In this document: positions 21,380-33,217 of the stretch, piece after piece
Layout of the letters: each line of letters starts with the position of its first letter
Position numbering within the stretch: the first letter of the stretch is position 1
From: Euryodendron excelsum
Taxonomy: Eukaryota > Streptophyta > Magnoliopsida > Ericales > Pentaphylacaceae
DNA length: 64,000 bases
Assembly: GCA_033060915.1 (NCBI GenBank)
Contig: CM065399.1
Span: 13,312,001-13,376,000 of the forward strand
Direction: 5' to 3'
The notes under the pieces: model-generated
What the model was told of the DNA's origin: nothing
Seen by the model: the letters and a program-made list of their open reading frames with translations, nothing else
Database searches by the model: none
Program-made: the position numbers and the translations under genes

Positions 21380-22654
21380 TGACGTGATCCCGGAAGTGTA
21401 CAGTATTGCTATGTAGTCTTAGTGGTAGTACTGGATCGTTCTTCCCATTGGATTGAACCAAATATAGGTATGGACACTCAACTAACAATGGTTGAATCTC
21501 AAATTGTATTGCAAATATGGTAGAATTAAATCTAAGTGAAATGAAATAAGACCAAAAATCTTTTGGGTTTTGAGTTGTGATTATAATCTAGTTATCTAAG
21601 TAAGACTATGATCTACTAAAAGTTAATTGACAATCAAAGGAAGTACTAAAGTGATTTGGGAAAAGATTGAGTTCAATTGATTCAAACACTCGAAGAATTC
21701 TAAATTGTCATTGAAGGTTTATAACTCAAATTGCTAAGCCACAATCAAGGGTAGCAATTTGAAGGATTTGTCGTTGAAAAATTAATGGATTCAACTTCAA
21801 TTGATGGTTTGATGCATTATCAAAATGAGAGCCCTACATTAATTCCATTGATTTGATCAATTGCCAATCACAATTGCTAAATTGTGACTTGTAATTGTCA
21901 AGCATAACCACTAACATAAGAGTTCTAAGAGATTCAACCATCAACTAAGAAGAATTATCAATCCGAAATGGTGAAACAATGAAATCATGGGATACCTTCA
22001 ATGAAGCTTTGAATTCCTCAAGTGTTCTTCACAATTGAACCCAATTGGAAAGTTAACTACTCATCTCCGTTATAGATCTTCACAATTAAATTGACTTGAT
22101 GAAGAACAATTGAAATTGAACAAGAAAGAGATAGACAATTCTATTGAAATCAGCTGTAGAATTCAATTACAAGGAATGTAGAAAGATATTCTAAGTAATC
22201 TAAACTATTACAATAATAGAAAAGTGCTTTCTCAAAGTAGAAAATCGTACAAAACTGATAAAAGCTTGATAGATCCCCAAATTCCCATACAAACTTGTAT
22301 TTAAACTAATAAAAATAAAACAGGGATTAGGAGGACCGTACGTACGGTCTGACCACCCTACATACAGTTAGGCTTACTGCACGTACGGTCTTCATATGGT
22401 CCCCAATACGCTGATTATAGCTCTCTGAAGTTTGAAAAATGTCTGCAAGCGTACGGTGCAGTACCATACGTATGGTCAAGAGAAAGTTTGCCCAATTTGA
22501 AGCTCTACTTCTCTTTCTTTCAGCTCATAACCTACAAATCAAACACAAAAACTTATTAGAGACAATATGATACTAACATGAAGCATAAGTATAATCTAAA
22601 TGGATTAGCACTGGCTATTTAGGGACTTTACATTACACTTTTGGAATGTAATCA
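21380..22654 (-). repeat. 3' LTR of Athila-type element (1275 bp)
   Basis: Begins tgacgtgatcccg and ends ggaatgtaatca in plus orientation, giving TG...CA. It aligns along its length with 33218-34508. It contains the 16-bp perfect palindrome gaccgtacgtacggtc at 22334-22349 and several cgtacggt repeats. It directly abuts the purine-rich tract at 22655-22672. Confidence 0.9.
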
Positions 22655-22672
22655 CCACCCCCCACCTAGCTT
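22655..22672 (-). other. Polypurine tract of Athila-type element
   Basis: On the minus strand the bases before the 3' LTR read aggtggggggtgg followed by tgattacattcc, the LTR start. G-rich polypurine next to the LTR is where second-strand synthesis would start in this family. Confidence 0.6.
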
Positions 22673-24539
22673 TTGCTAGTCTTTGCAAAATGTAAATGAT
22701 AAGATTAGAATGTACAAAAGATAATCTCCACTTTCATGGGAGTCCCGGATGCATTTAGCCTATGCATCAAGCCTTGAAACCCCTAGGTTGCCCCTAATGG
22801 ACGAGTGGTATCTCATGAGGGTTTACAATAATGACACCCACAAACATCACCTTATGATCAACAATCTTAGATGTATAACTATATAAGAGAATTACATGAA
22901 GATATCACAACACTCAAAATAATGCATCTTTACTTTCAATGCAAACAAGATAGATCTTATGAAGACATTATGATGGGATTCATGAATGTGTGTGTGCTAG
23001 GATCATTCAAAGTGGTCTACAATGCATCACTCCACATCAACAACCTTGGAGCCTTGATCCAAGTCCTCTCCGGGTATACACTAAAAAACAATTAAGCACA
23101 AAGTTTCTCTCAATGGTATGCTCATACAAATAGAGTAAATGTTCAAGTCATGCAAAAGAGTAAACCAAGATAAGAAAGACGACATAATATAAGTTTATTA
23201 ACTTGGCATGACTTCATGTGGGAATGCTTATGGCATAGAAATATTAATTATGCATGATGAATGAGTATTGTCTTCCATTCAACCAAGATCACAATTGAAG
23301 AACATGCCATTGGATCATAAAGGGCTGTAAGGGTAGGCCAAACGATATCAAGGTGTGGTGTAGAAGGAAGGAAAGAGGTGTAAAAGTACAATACATGTGT
23401 GATCAAGGCATGTAATGCTCATTAACAAACAATATTCTTTTCTAAACTTTCAACTTTTACAATATTAACTTTACTTCTATTTGAGGATTTAATCTCCCCT
23501 TTTTATTTTAATCATTCTTATCTCTTTCTTTCGTTTTATATGCTTCCAACCTCTTCAAATATATCAAGATTCTTTTCAGATCATACAAACAACAAAACTT
23601 TTCACTTCCCACTAATGACCTTTCTTTCTCTTTCTTTTATTTTTTATTTTTTATTTTTTGATGCTAAAATCATCAACACATTGCAAGGGGTATAAGGATA
23701 TGCTAACAAAAAGGAAAAATGGCAAGAATAACTCGGTGAGTCAAAGTGAATAAAGAGGGCCTAAAATCATTTCTAAAGCAAACATGGTGTATATAGTCCT
23801 TAGAAGAATGCAAGTGCCAACAATGCAAATCAGTGTCAAACTAACAAGCCAAATACATGTTTAATGAAGTCATTTTAAATGAGAGAAGTCAATAGAATTT
23901 CATTCGAGTAAGAGTAAAAACCTCTCCAAGGAAGTAATAAGCTCTAACTCTCACCGGGTAATGATCTCCACTCGATTAGGCCATAGATGTAGAGGTCAAC
24001 AATATGGAGCTACTTAATATGATCCGTGCTCAAAAAGTGCAATCCTCTCATCATAATGTAATCAAAACAACACCTTGCTCACATTGAAAGTAAAGAATGA
24101 CAATGCTCATCATATTGCACTTGTATCCCATGCTAATCCCTAATCATTCATGAATCTAAAATTGAGTCTCATAAGATATACTATGGTCCCTCATATAAAG
24201 AATCAACTCATCCGCCATGAATAATAAGGATTAATGATAAATCAATAACGAATGTTGGCAATGAAAAATGTAGAGTGAGAGAAACCATATGATACTGTCA
24301 ACCTCTTACCAAAATGCAATCAGATAAGGCTAGATCATCCACTAAACTCATATCCGAAAGACAACCTGTACATACAAGAGATCAAAGTACAACAAAGAGG
24401 TATATATATCTATATAAAGCTCAAAAAAGATACAACATATGTACTGGAGAATTTTAGATACAATAAAAAATGAAGAGCAATACAAATGGATGCTATCTAA
24501 ACTCTATCCAAGCTAAACCCCAAAATCACCATCATCATC
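22673..24539 (-). other. 3' untranslated interior of Athila-type element
   Basis: About 1.9 kb between the env-position ORF and the polypurine tract. AT-rich, with no ORF longer than about 75 codons in any frame and no recognised domain. Long non-coding 3' interiors are usual in Athila elements. Confidence 0.6.
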
Positions 24540-25840
24540 TCGGAAGTTGTGCCCTCCCAAAGATGCAGAAGCTGAAGGATCTATCGCTAAGTCTGGATAG
24601 TTTGATGGTGATGGTGGCTCATCATCTCTAACTCTGGCCAAAATATCTATTAACATCTGACTCTAACATGCCTGATCTGCTTAACCTCATCTTGGAATCT
24701 AGTTTAGGAGGCATGAAACTCCGCTATCTGAATTGTCTGAGCCATATGAAGAGTAGCGATATGAGCTTTCTGGGCAATCTGAAGAGTAGTGCTCAGAGCT
24801 ACCTGGGCTGTCTGTAAGGCAGCAAATCTCTAACCAAGCTCTGTATGGGTTGTCTAAAGATCAATAATAGCTAGCTGTATCTGCTGAATGACAGTAGTCT
24901 GCTCCTCGATGTGTGTGCTATGCTGATCCAAAAGATAGGAAAATGACTATAAAGTTGGACTAGTCTAAGACTACTGCTGCGACTCAACTGGTGGTGGCTG
25001 CTATCCCTCAACTGGAGGCTACTGCTGCCATCGAGACTAGGCCTGAGCAAGAGCCTCGACTCGTCTCTGGATACCCTCAAGCTGGCCTACTGCCCTATTC
25101 AGTGTGGATAGGGCAATTGATGCAAGTGCTGGTGCCAAAGGGTCGTCTTCCGAAGCCACAACCCCAGCCCGCCTAATCAGCTCAGTCATCATACCGGCAA
25201 AAGGAAGGGTACCCTACGGCTTTGTAGAAGCTGCAGACTCATAAAAGGCTCTAAACATATAATACGGAAGGTCAATGGACCTACTTATCCCCATGGCATA
25301 CAGCAACTAGCCTCGATGCCTACCCACCTCCTCTTGATGACCCAATGGAAAGATAGATGAATAAGTAAAGAAAAACATAAGGTTGTACCTAGTGGTTAGA
25401 AACCTTTTCCTAATCTGGGAAACGGTCCACTGGAAGCCAATCATACAAATCTCTGCAGACATCACCTCGTGATCGACCTCACCAAGCAATGGCCAACTAA
25501 GAGCATGGTCATAGATCCGAGGCAAAGTGAAAAACTTAGCAAATGTAGCTGGGGTAATTGTAATGGGACTACCCCTTACTACAGATACAATCCTCTCCAA
25601 AACTAGCCTAACCTTATGCTGACCGATGTACCCTACCAACTGAAGCTACCCACGGGACTCAAACATCTCTTTCCAGAAGTAAGGATCGCCCTCGATGTGG
25701 TTGAGAGCCATCACTTGCTCCTGGACTGCTCCCCTCTTAAAGAAAATCTGATCATAGCGTTGATGTGCCTTCCCATTAGGAAACCGGGAGGCATCAAAAG
25801 CAGTGGGAGTCGTATAGACCCTCTTGGCCCGCGGAGGCAT
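24540..25840 (-). pseudogene. Env-position (third) ORF of Athila-type element, degenerate
   Basis: Starts MPPRAKRVYTTPTAFDASRF at 25840. It continues, past a stop at about 25646, through GYIGQHKVRLVLERIVSVV, ITPATFAKFFTLPRIYDHAL, FLTTRYNLMFFFTYSSIFPL and ISRSIDLPYYMFRAFYESA. Then comes STLNRAVGQLEGIQRRVEAL and a Gln-rich helical tail (TTVIQQIQLAIIDL, FAALQTAQVALSTTLQIAQK). Sense-orientation ORFs downstream of integrase are known in Athila and have been called env-like. The N-terminal half also resembles the plant putative-transposon-protein domain. No transmembrane segment is evident in this ORF. Several TAG/TAA stops break it, most in Gln-rich context. Confidence 0.65.
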
Positions 25841-26251
25841 CTAACTAGACTGAGCTAACTAAAAACTAACAAAGCTAGAACACAAATTATAAAGAAAGGC
25901 TCAAAAGGAAATACCTAAAGGTGGATAGAAGACGGGCTCCGATGAGTCAAACCGAGGCTGGAAACTAGCAAGGCTCCGCTGCAGGCTCGAGAACTCCCTC
26001 ACTCACACTCTCCAAGTTAGGTTTGAGTCAACTTAATTCTGAAATGAGTTAACTCTAAAAAATGAAGGTTTATATAGAAAAACAAAGCCATCATATGTAC
26101 GATGTAAAAGTGCATACGTACGGTGGCACAAGGGGTGCGCTCACATGCTGGAGCAGTTGCCAGCATAAGTACGCACTAAGAAGCATACATACGCTCCACC
26201 ACCGTACCTACGGTAATAAAAAAACACAAATTTTAACAAGAGTCCAAGCTA

Positions 26252-26838
26252 CTATACATAGAAATTAAAGAAAATTGGGCACCCAATTACAGAAACAGAG
26301 GAGAATGCTCTATAATCTGCCCTTACCCCCCATCTAAAACATTGCATTGTCCTCAATGTACGAGAACAAGCAAAAAGAGAAAGAAACAAAGATAGGAAAA
26401 GGGCGATCACGCCAACCACAATTTTCATTCCAACAAGAAAAACGGAAAGAGTAGAATGCCAAAAATGGCATGAATGACAAGGTAAACAAGAAACCAAGCA
26501 TTCCATAGGGAAAATCCGGTGAACAAGTGAAATTGTGTCTCTAACTACCATCGAGCGGTTCTGAGCGAGCTTACTTTTTGGAGGTCTTTGAACTGGAGGG
26601 TGCACTAGCATCCTTCTTGGCTTGTCCCGACGAAGAGTGAGGCAACTCGTCAAGGAGACGAGAAGAGACTCAATAGGCCACGATCATGGACTTGGCTTTA
26701 GGTAGTTGGGACAAAGAAGCACAAGTATAGGCTTGCAAGAATGCATCATAATTTTGGTCGACCAAATCAGCATCATCAATAGAGTTCCGACCGCTCTAAT
26801 TACCCTTATCCGTCTTAGGATGTCCTTTGGAAGCCATG
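26252..26838 (-). pseudogene. Small ORF region between integrase and env-position ORF
   Basis: A Met at 26838 opens MASKGHPKTDKGN, then a Ser/Lys-rich stretch (LDELPHSSSGQAKKDASAPS) with stops. In another frame an overlapping 133-codon reading (from 26653) has a hydrophobic run MKIVVGVIALFLSLFLSLF followed by CSRTLRTMQCFRWG. The region could be a broken short ORF or plain untranslated RNA. I do not recognise a function. Confidence 0.35.
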
Positions 26839-27189
26839 GGACTTAAGCAATGTTAAACAGCACAAGATTGCAAAGATAGGACAAGGAAATGGAGAGAGTG
26901 AAAATGATGCACAACAGGAAACAGACGCTCTCCTTTTAAAGGCCTAAGACTCACTCATGCTAGAGAATAAGATGATGTCATGAAGAGGACCAAGAGGTTA
27001 AGATTCTATTCACAAGGGATGGAGAGCATGTGACTCTCCCACAATGGGAAGACTAATGGGGCCCACTAAACCAAAAAAAGAACTAACTACAAAACAAACA
27101 CAAACTACAAGACTACAACTAAAAGGAAGAAAAGACTATCAAAAGAAGAAATAAAACACTACTCCTAACTACGCAATAGTGAACCATGA

Positions 27190-28497
27190 TTACTCCAAAG
27201 TGGATGGATCAACAAAATCCAAACAATCCACCTCGCCCTTGAACAGCTCAAAGTAGGGCTCCAAGCATTGCACATTAACTTTAAAGCATGCCCCGTTATC
27301 CACCTTTTGCACCGCAATGGCACCATAAGGTGTAACCTCTTTAACAAAATACGGTCTCGACCATTTACTATGTAATTTACCCAGAAAGAGATGTAACTGG
27401 GAATTATAGAGGAACATGAAAACTTTTTCTTTGAATATGTTGGTCATGATGGAACTTCATTTTAGCCTTAAAGATTTTTGTATTTTTGTAGGCATCATTG
27501 TGAATTTTCTCAAGTTCATTCAATTGTAATTTCCTAAGTATCCTGACCTCATTTAACCCGTCATTAAATTGCCGGATAGCCCAATAGGCCTTGTGTTCTA
27601 CCTCCACCAGGAGGTGGCCTGCTTTTCCAAATGCTAAACAGTAAGGAAAAGCACTAAGAATGATTTTGTAGGCTATTCGCTATGTCCACAAAGCATCAAT
27701 TAAGTGCAAAGACCAATCCTTTCTAGATGGATTCACTGTCTTTTCAAGGATAGTCTTAATTTCTCAGTTGGCTAATTTGACTTGCCCTTGAGTTTGAGGA
27801 TGGTATAGAAGGCCAACCTTATGCATAATGCCATATTTTCTTATGATCACACCAACTGGTTCATTATAAAAATGGGACCCACCATCACTAATGACGGCTC
27901 TAGGCACGCCAAAACGAGAGAAGTTGTATTTTTTTAAGAATTTGACCACAACACTATGATCATTGGTCTGAGTGGCAATAGCCTCGACCCATTTGGAAAC
28001 ATAGTCGATGGCAACAAGAATGTAGAGATAACCAAACAAACTAGGGAAAAGGCCCATAAAATCGATACCCTAACAATCAAAGATTTCCAAAATGAGAATT
28101 GGGTTAAGGGGCATCATATGCTTTCGAGTAAGGCTCCTGAGGCATTGGCATCTATCACAAGACATGCAAAAGTGATGAACATCTCTAAATATGGTGGGCT
28201 AATAAAGTCTACTTTGCAAAATCTTTGCAACCGTTTTGCGATAAGAGAAATGGCCTCCATATGCTTATGTATGGCAAAAGGCAATGACATTTAAAAACTC
28301 ATTATCGAGCACGCAATGCGAATGATTTGGCCAGGACAGTATTTAAACAAGTACGGGTCGTCCCAAAATAAATTTTGCACAAGCCAAAAAAACTTTCTGT
28401 TGTCCAAGGAGGACCAATGAGATGGAATAGCTTTAGTGGCCTGATAATTAACCACGTCGGCATGCCAAGGAATTATGGTGTGCGCAAAGCTTGGCAC
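27190..28497 (-). pseudogene. Integrase of Athila-type element, catalytic Glu replaced
   Basis: Zinc-finger part includes DVHHFCMSCDRCQ. The core shows the first Asp (GIDFMGLFPSL), LVAIDYVSKWVEAIATQTND, the second Asp (VISDGGSHFYN) and then GQVKLAN where the family has GQVE. The third catalytic residue is Lys (GAA to AAA, near 27770). It continues with stops to EVRILRKLQLNELEKIHNDA and the C-terminal SKWSRPYFVKEVTPYGAI. The DDE centre is therefore broken in addition to frameshifts. Strand transfer by this copy is not possible. Confidence 0.85.
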
Positions 28498-28559
28498 AAC
28501 ATGAGGTGTTCATTAGGAAATGTTTCAGTGATGTGGATGTCATTTTCATAAGAGATTTC

Positions 28560-28849
28560 AAATGATAATCGAGAGAGGTAATCGCCACTAAATTCTCCAC
28601 TCCTTTCTTGTCTGTAATTTCAAGGTCAAATTTTTGGAGGAGGAGAACCCACTAAATCAATCGAGGTTTAGCGTCTTGCTTGGACAAAAGGTATTTGAGG
28701 GCGACATGATCGGTGTAAACAATAACATGCGAGCCTACTAAATATGCTAGAAACTTGTTCAAAGCAAACATTATTGCTAAGAGTTCTTTTTCGGTAGTAG
28801 TGTAATTCACTTGGACGTCATTCCATGTTCGACTCCTATAGTGAAGCAC
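28560..28849 (-). pseudogene. RNase H of Athila-type element
   Basis: [20 protein letters not shown] and [20 protein letters not shown] then [20 protein letters not shown]. This is the RT-linked RNase H with its catalytic Glu (TTEKELLA) and Asp (VYTDH) present. A frame break separates it from RT upstream. It degrades template RNA during cDNA synthesis in active relatives. Confidence 0.85.
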
Positions 28850-29209
28850 ATAGGGCTTCTTGTCTTTCTTTTAGCCAAAGATAGCCCTTATGGCATAGTC
28901 ATTAGCATCGCACATAAGCTCAAAAGGGAGGCTCCAATCCAAAGGTTGGATTATAGGAATTGTAGTCAAGTGATTCTTAAAAGTATCAAATGCTAGTTGG
29001 CAAGAAGTAGTCTATTTAAATGGAGCATTTTGCACCAATATGGCACACAAAGGTCTCGCGAGAGCACTAAAAGATTAAATGAAACGTCGGTAGAAATCAG
29101 CATGCCCAAGGAAGGATCTCACATCTTTCACATTCTTAGGGGTAGGTAGCTTTTGGATTAATTCAACTTTTGCGGGATCTACCTTAATACCTTTACCAGA
29201 AATGATGTG

Positions 29210-29750
29210 TCATAGAAAAATATCTTGTGTCACAGTGACGTGACACTTCTCCCAATTTAAGACTAGATTACTCTCTTTACATCTTTTCAATACCGATTTT
29301 AAGTGAGCTATACATTGTGAGTAGGTATCCCCATAAACTGAGAAATCATCCATGAAGACTTCCAATATACGCTCAACCATATCTGAGAAAATGCTCATCA
29401 TGCACCTTTGAAAAGTGGCAGGAGCATTGCAAAGTCCAAATAGCATCTGCTTGTAAGCAAAGGTGCCAAATGGACAAGTGAATGTGGTTTTATCTTGGTC
29501 TTCTAATGCGATTTCAAGTTGATTGTACCCGGAGTAACCGTCAAGCAAACAATAATAGGCTCGTCCCGCTACCGGTTCAAGGACTTGATCTAAGAAGGGA
29601 AGGGGAGGGGAAAGTGATCCTTGTTGGTTACAGCATTAAGGTGACGGTAGTCTATGCACATTTGCCACCCGGTTTAAATTCAGGTGGGGATCAACTTATT
29701 ATGTTTATTTTTTAATACCGTGGATATCACTACTGGATATGACTTGCCTT
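29210..29750 (-). pseudogene. Reverse transcriptase of Athila-type element
   Basis: A 112-codon open stretch begins LDGYSGYNQLEIALEDQDKT and includes FGTFAYKQMLFGLCNAPATF. The catalytic motif FMDDFSVYG and the thumb CIAHLKSVLKRCKESNLVLN follow. Both catalytic aspartates (MDD) are intact. The N-terminal part upstream of 29548 is readable only in pieces (for example the MCI/DYR region near 29640-29700) with frameshifts. This is the best preserved catalytic core of the element. Confidence 0.85.
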
Positions 29751-30198
29751 CACCTAAGAAAGAGTATTTGAGTGTGGAAGGCAATTGTTTTCTATAAGGA
29801 ATAGGAGCTTTAAATTATGACGGTTGGAGTTTTCTAAGCCTAGAGGTCAAGGGCTCAAATGTGGGAGTCCATTGACCCACAGCCATGACAAGCATCACCT
29901 CTAAACCACTGTCCTCATCAATAACCTCTTCCTCTTCTAATGGCAAGTTAGCTAGACCCTCTCTTAACATTAACATTCTAGCCAAAGGGTTTTCTATGAT
30001 ATGCCTCTCGAAATGTTCTTACACTATGGAATCGATGTGATTCACTTCCCAAACATCTTCAATATCCCCCGGTTGCTTTCCTACATTAAGTTCTCTCATC
30101 ATATTCCTAAAAGTCAATTTTAGTAAATCCCCTCTCACGTGAATAATAGCATCACATGTAGCTAGGAAGGGTCTCCCTAAAATGACCAGAATATGGTT

Positions 30199-30774
30199 TT
30201 AGGCATTGGAGTCCACTACCGGTTGGGTATCCAAAACTACAAAGTCCGCCAGGTAATAGAATTTCTCTACTTGCATAAGGATACATTCCACCATCCCCCT
30301 AGGTGCCTTTATGGATCGATCATCTAGTTGAAATGTGACTCTAGTTGGTTTGAGCTCTCCTAAACCTAATTGCCCATACACCAAGTATGGCAATAAGTTC
30401 ACACTCGATCCAAGATCAAGAAGACGTCCCTCTATCCTATGGTTCCCTATTATGCATGTTACCATAGGACAAACTAGATCTTTGTACTTGGGAGGTGTTT
30501 TGACATGAACAACCAAGTTCACATCATGTACATGAAAGGCATTTTCTCTAACATTCAACTTCCTTTTAACAGTACACAAATCTTTCAAGAATTTCGCATA
30601 GGCAGGAACTTGTTTGATAGCCTCTAAGAGCGGCAAATTGATTTTGACTTGCTTGAAGGTTTCATAGATTTTCGAACTTAGAGGGTGACTCTTTGGTTTA
30701 GCTAAACGTTGAGGGAAAGGGGTGTGAGCCAATGCTTCACGTTCCTCCCTCAAAACTCTCTCATTTTTATTCAA
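30199..30774 (-). pseudogene. Aspartic protease of Athila-type element
   Basis: A 191-codon open stretch. The N-terminal linker has FPQRLAKPKSHPLSSKIYET and INLPLLEAIKQVPAYAKFLK. The protease block has CIIGNHRIEGRLLDLGSSVN with the catalytic Asp in LLDLGSS, then LLPYLVYGQLGLGELKPTRV, RSIKAPRGMVECILMQVEKF and LADFVVLD. This matches the Athila protease pattern DLGAS..LMPYS closely. It would mature Gag-Pol. The segment is intact over the domain, but flanking stops uncouple it from Gag and RT. Confidence 0.88.
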
Positions 30775-31524
30775 GAACTCCCTCTCTTCTCTATCCTTCT
30801 CCTCATTTCACTCTATCCCCCCTTGACCACTAGATTTTTTCTCATCTACCTCCCGTTTAGGTTCACTCTTACTCTCCACACAAGGGTTTCATTCTTCCAC
30901 AACCTTGAGTCAGCTATCAACTACCTTAGGAGTTACTACCTTACCTTTCAGATCCTTAGGAAGAATGGTTTTATCAATCACCTTTCCACTCCTCAAAGTA
31001 TTGATAGCTTGCACTTGCTCATAGTTAGATGATTGGCCTAAAGTTTTGGTTGAATGCACTTGCCTAAATGGATTCAGTTGAGGCTGAGCAGGCAACTTTC
31101 CTTTCTCATTAATAGTCAAGGCCTAAGTTAAAAGAGTCAATTGACTCTTTATGTCATTCAATGCTTGACTTTGTTGTTCCAATGCCCTATCAACCTTTGA
31201 GTTAACTCCACCTTGGTTATGCATGAATTTTTAAAAAGTATCATCTATGGCTCTCTTGTGTGGTGGTTGGTATGTGTTGGTAGAAGCTTGTTGCAGATGT
31301 TGATATGGTCGTGGTTGTGTTGGAAATGGAATAACCGCTGAAGGTTGATAGGATTGTGCTTGGTAAGTTGGAAGAGGTGCTTGATAAGCTTGAGGATTTG
31401 AAATCCTCCTTGGTATAATTGGGGGTTTGAAGACCCCTCACCACCCCTCACCTCTCCATGAAAAGTTAGGAGGATTCTTCCATCCCAAGCTATAAGTGTC
31501 AGTAAAAGGATTGCCCCCTCCCCT

Positions 31525-32609
31525 TTAAAATTGACCAATTGCATTGACTTGGTCATGTAGTGCCTTCTTAACTCCCATAATGACCAGACATGATAAAGTG
31601 TCATGGTCGGTGGTGTCACACACTATACATGAGTCCTTGACTCCTTCAACCTCTACTACATGCACTTTTTTAAGTTCTAGGACTTTTAATTTCATAGATA
31701 ACACTGCTAGATGAGCGTTCACATTATTAACTTCCTTTAATTGGTATTTCATTCCAATTTCTTGTTAAATTAGTTGACCCTTGGGATTTTGGGTCTCGGT
31801 AATGGACCAATTGCGAGTAGTGTTTGAGAGATGGTAATAAGCCTAAGGCTCGTGAGGTTGCTTATCCATGAACATCCCCACACACATTGTTTTCACAAAT
31901 TGCTTCAACTGGGGAGTGAATGATGCATAAAAAATGTTGATGATGTTCCAATCATCATAACCATGATGTGGACAAGAGATTAAAAGTTCTGTAAAACGTT
32001 CCCAACATTGAAAAAAATTCTCTCCAAACATTGGCAAAAATTAAGAAATTTGGCATTGCAAGGCCTTGGTCCTATTTTCCAAAACAAAACTTTTTCAAAA
32101 ACTCTCCTTGAAGGGTTTGCCAAGAGTGGATGAAAAGTGGTCTCAAGGAATTGAACCACGTCCTTTAGGCAAAATGGGCAAAGTTTAAGAAAAAAGATTT
32201 CCTTTGGGACCGAATTATCCATCATAATTAAACATGCATTTTCAAATTCCTTGATGGAGCAATAAGGTTTCTCTGAATCCATCGCATAGAATTGCGGGAG
32301 CAATTGCATCATATTCGATCGAATGTTCAAAGTGGTATAATGAGGTGGGAATATGATACATGAGCTAGGGGCTTGTGTTGGAGGAATCATATAGTCACGG
32401 AGGGTGCAATATTGAGGAGCTATCATGTCTCTATGGACACTCCCTCTCTCCATGTTATCACCTCCTACAACGTTATGAATCCCTTCGGGACGATTATATG
32501 GTAGGTTAGGAACAAAATTCTCATTTGGATTAGGTGGTATGCCATTGGGGTTAGAAATCCCAATAAAATTGGGTGGAAACACATTAGGTAAACGCTCTTG
32601 ATTGGCCAT
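31525..32609 (-). pseudogene. Gag of Athila-type element (frameshifted)
   Basis: Probable start MANQERLPNVFPPNFIG at 32609. A proline/asparagine-rich N-terminus leads to the capsid-like Retrotrans_gag part: PQFYAMDSEKPYCSIKEFEN, PFCLKDVVQFLETTFHPLLA. A frameshift near 32030 moves the frame to FFQCWERFTELLISCPHHGY, which matches the family CPHHG block. A zinc knuckle C-x2-C-x4-H-x4-C (CIVCDTTDHDTLSC) lies near 31640-31680. Reading upstream to 32825 is open but not conserved Gag. Gag would assemble the particle. Confidence 0.8.
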
Positions 32610-33192
32610 CAGAATAAAACCTAAGTCTATTACCAATGAAAGTCTAGGTGTAAGCTCATGGTGTGGTGATGAAATTCCCTCATTCCTAACCCTCACATGT
32701 CGCTTATGAATGTCTCTAATGAAGTATGACATGCACAAATGGATGTATACAACAATAGAAGTCAAGGTCAAACAACACACCATACACAAATATAGAATGC
32801 CGAACAACGGCTTTTCCTCTTGCAATTGTCGGACAACAGCTTTTTCTTCACTTACAACCTATTCCTCCAATCTTCACATACAAAGCAAAACTACCAATTT
32901 GCAAATTCAGCACACTAACCTAACTCTACTAAATGCCTTCAAAAGAGTCCTAACAAGTTGTAGTGTAACTATACTTAAACAAACAAAATAAACTAAGCAA
33001 AGAAAGATAAAAAAATCTAATAAAATATGCACATTAAGGGAAAGAGAGATGTACCCTCAGCCCAAAGCCATAGATATTCCATCGAAGGTGAGTGATCAAC
33101 TCTCACCCATTTTCAATTTGTTGTTTTATTTAATTTTTTTTTTCTCAATCCGCCAAACCAAGTTCGTCCAAAGTAAGTTTCGTGCCTTCAAA

Positions 33193-33210
33193 TCCCCGGC
33201 AACGGCGCCA
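33193..33210 (-). other. Primer binding site (tRNA-Asp type) of Athila-type element
   Basis: The minus strand reads TGGCGCCGTTGCCGGGGA, 7 bases from the 5' LTR. This is the site described for Athila and related Tat-branch elements. It is a perfect 18-base block. Confidence 0.88.
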
Positions 33211-33217
33211 TAAAACT

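Noticed and set aside
31241..31619. Ser/Thr-rich frames between Athila gag and protease
   Set aside because: Parts of the broken Gag-to-protease linker; no separate gene is supported.
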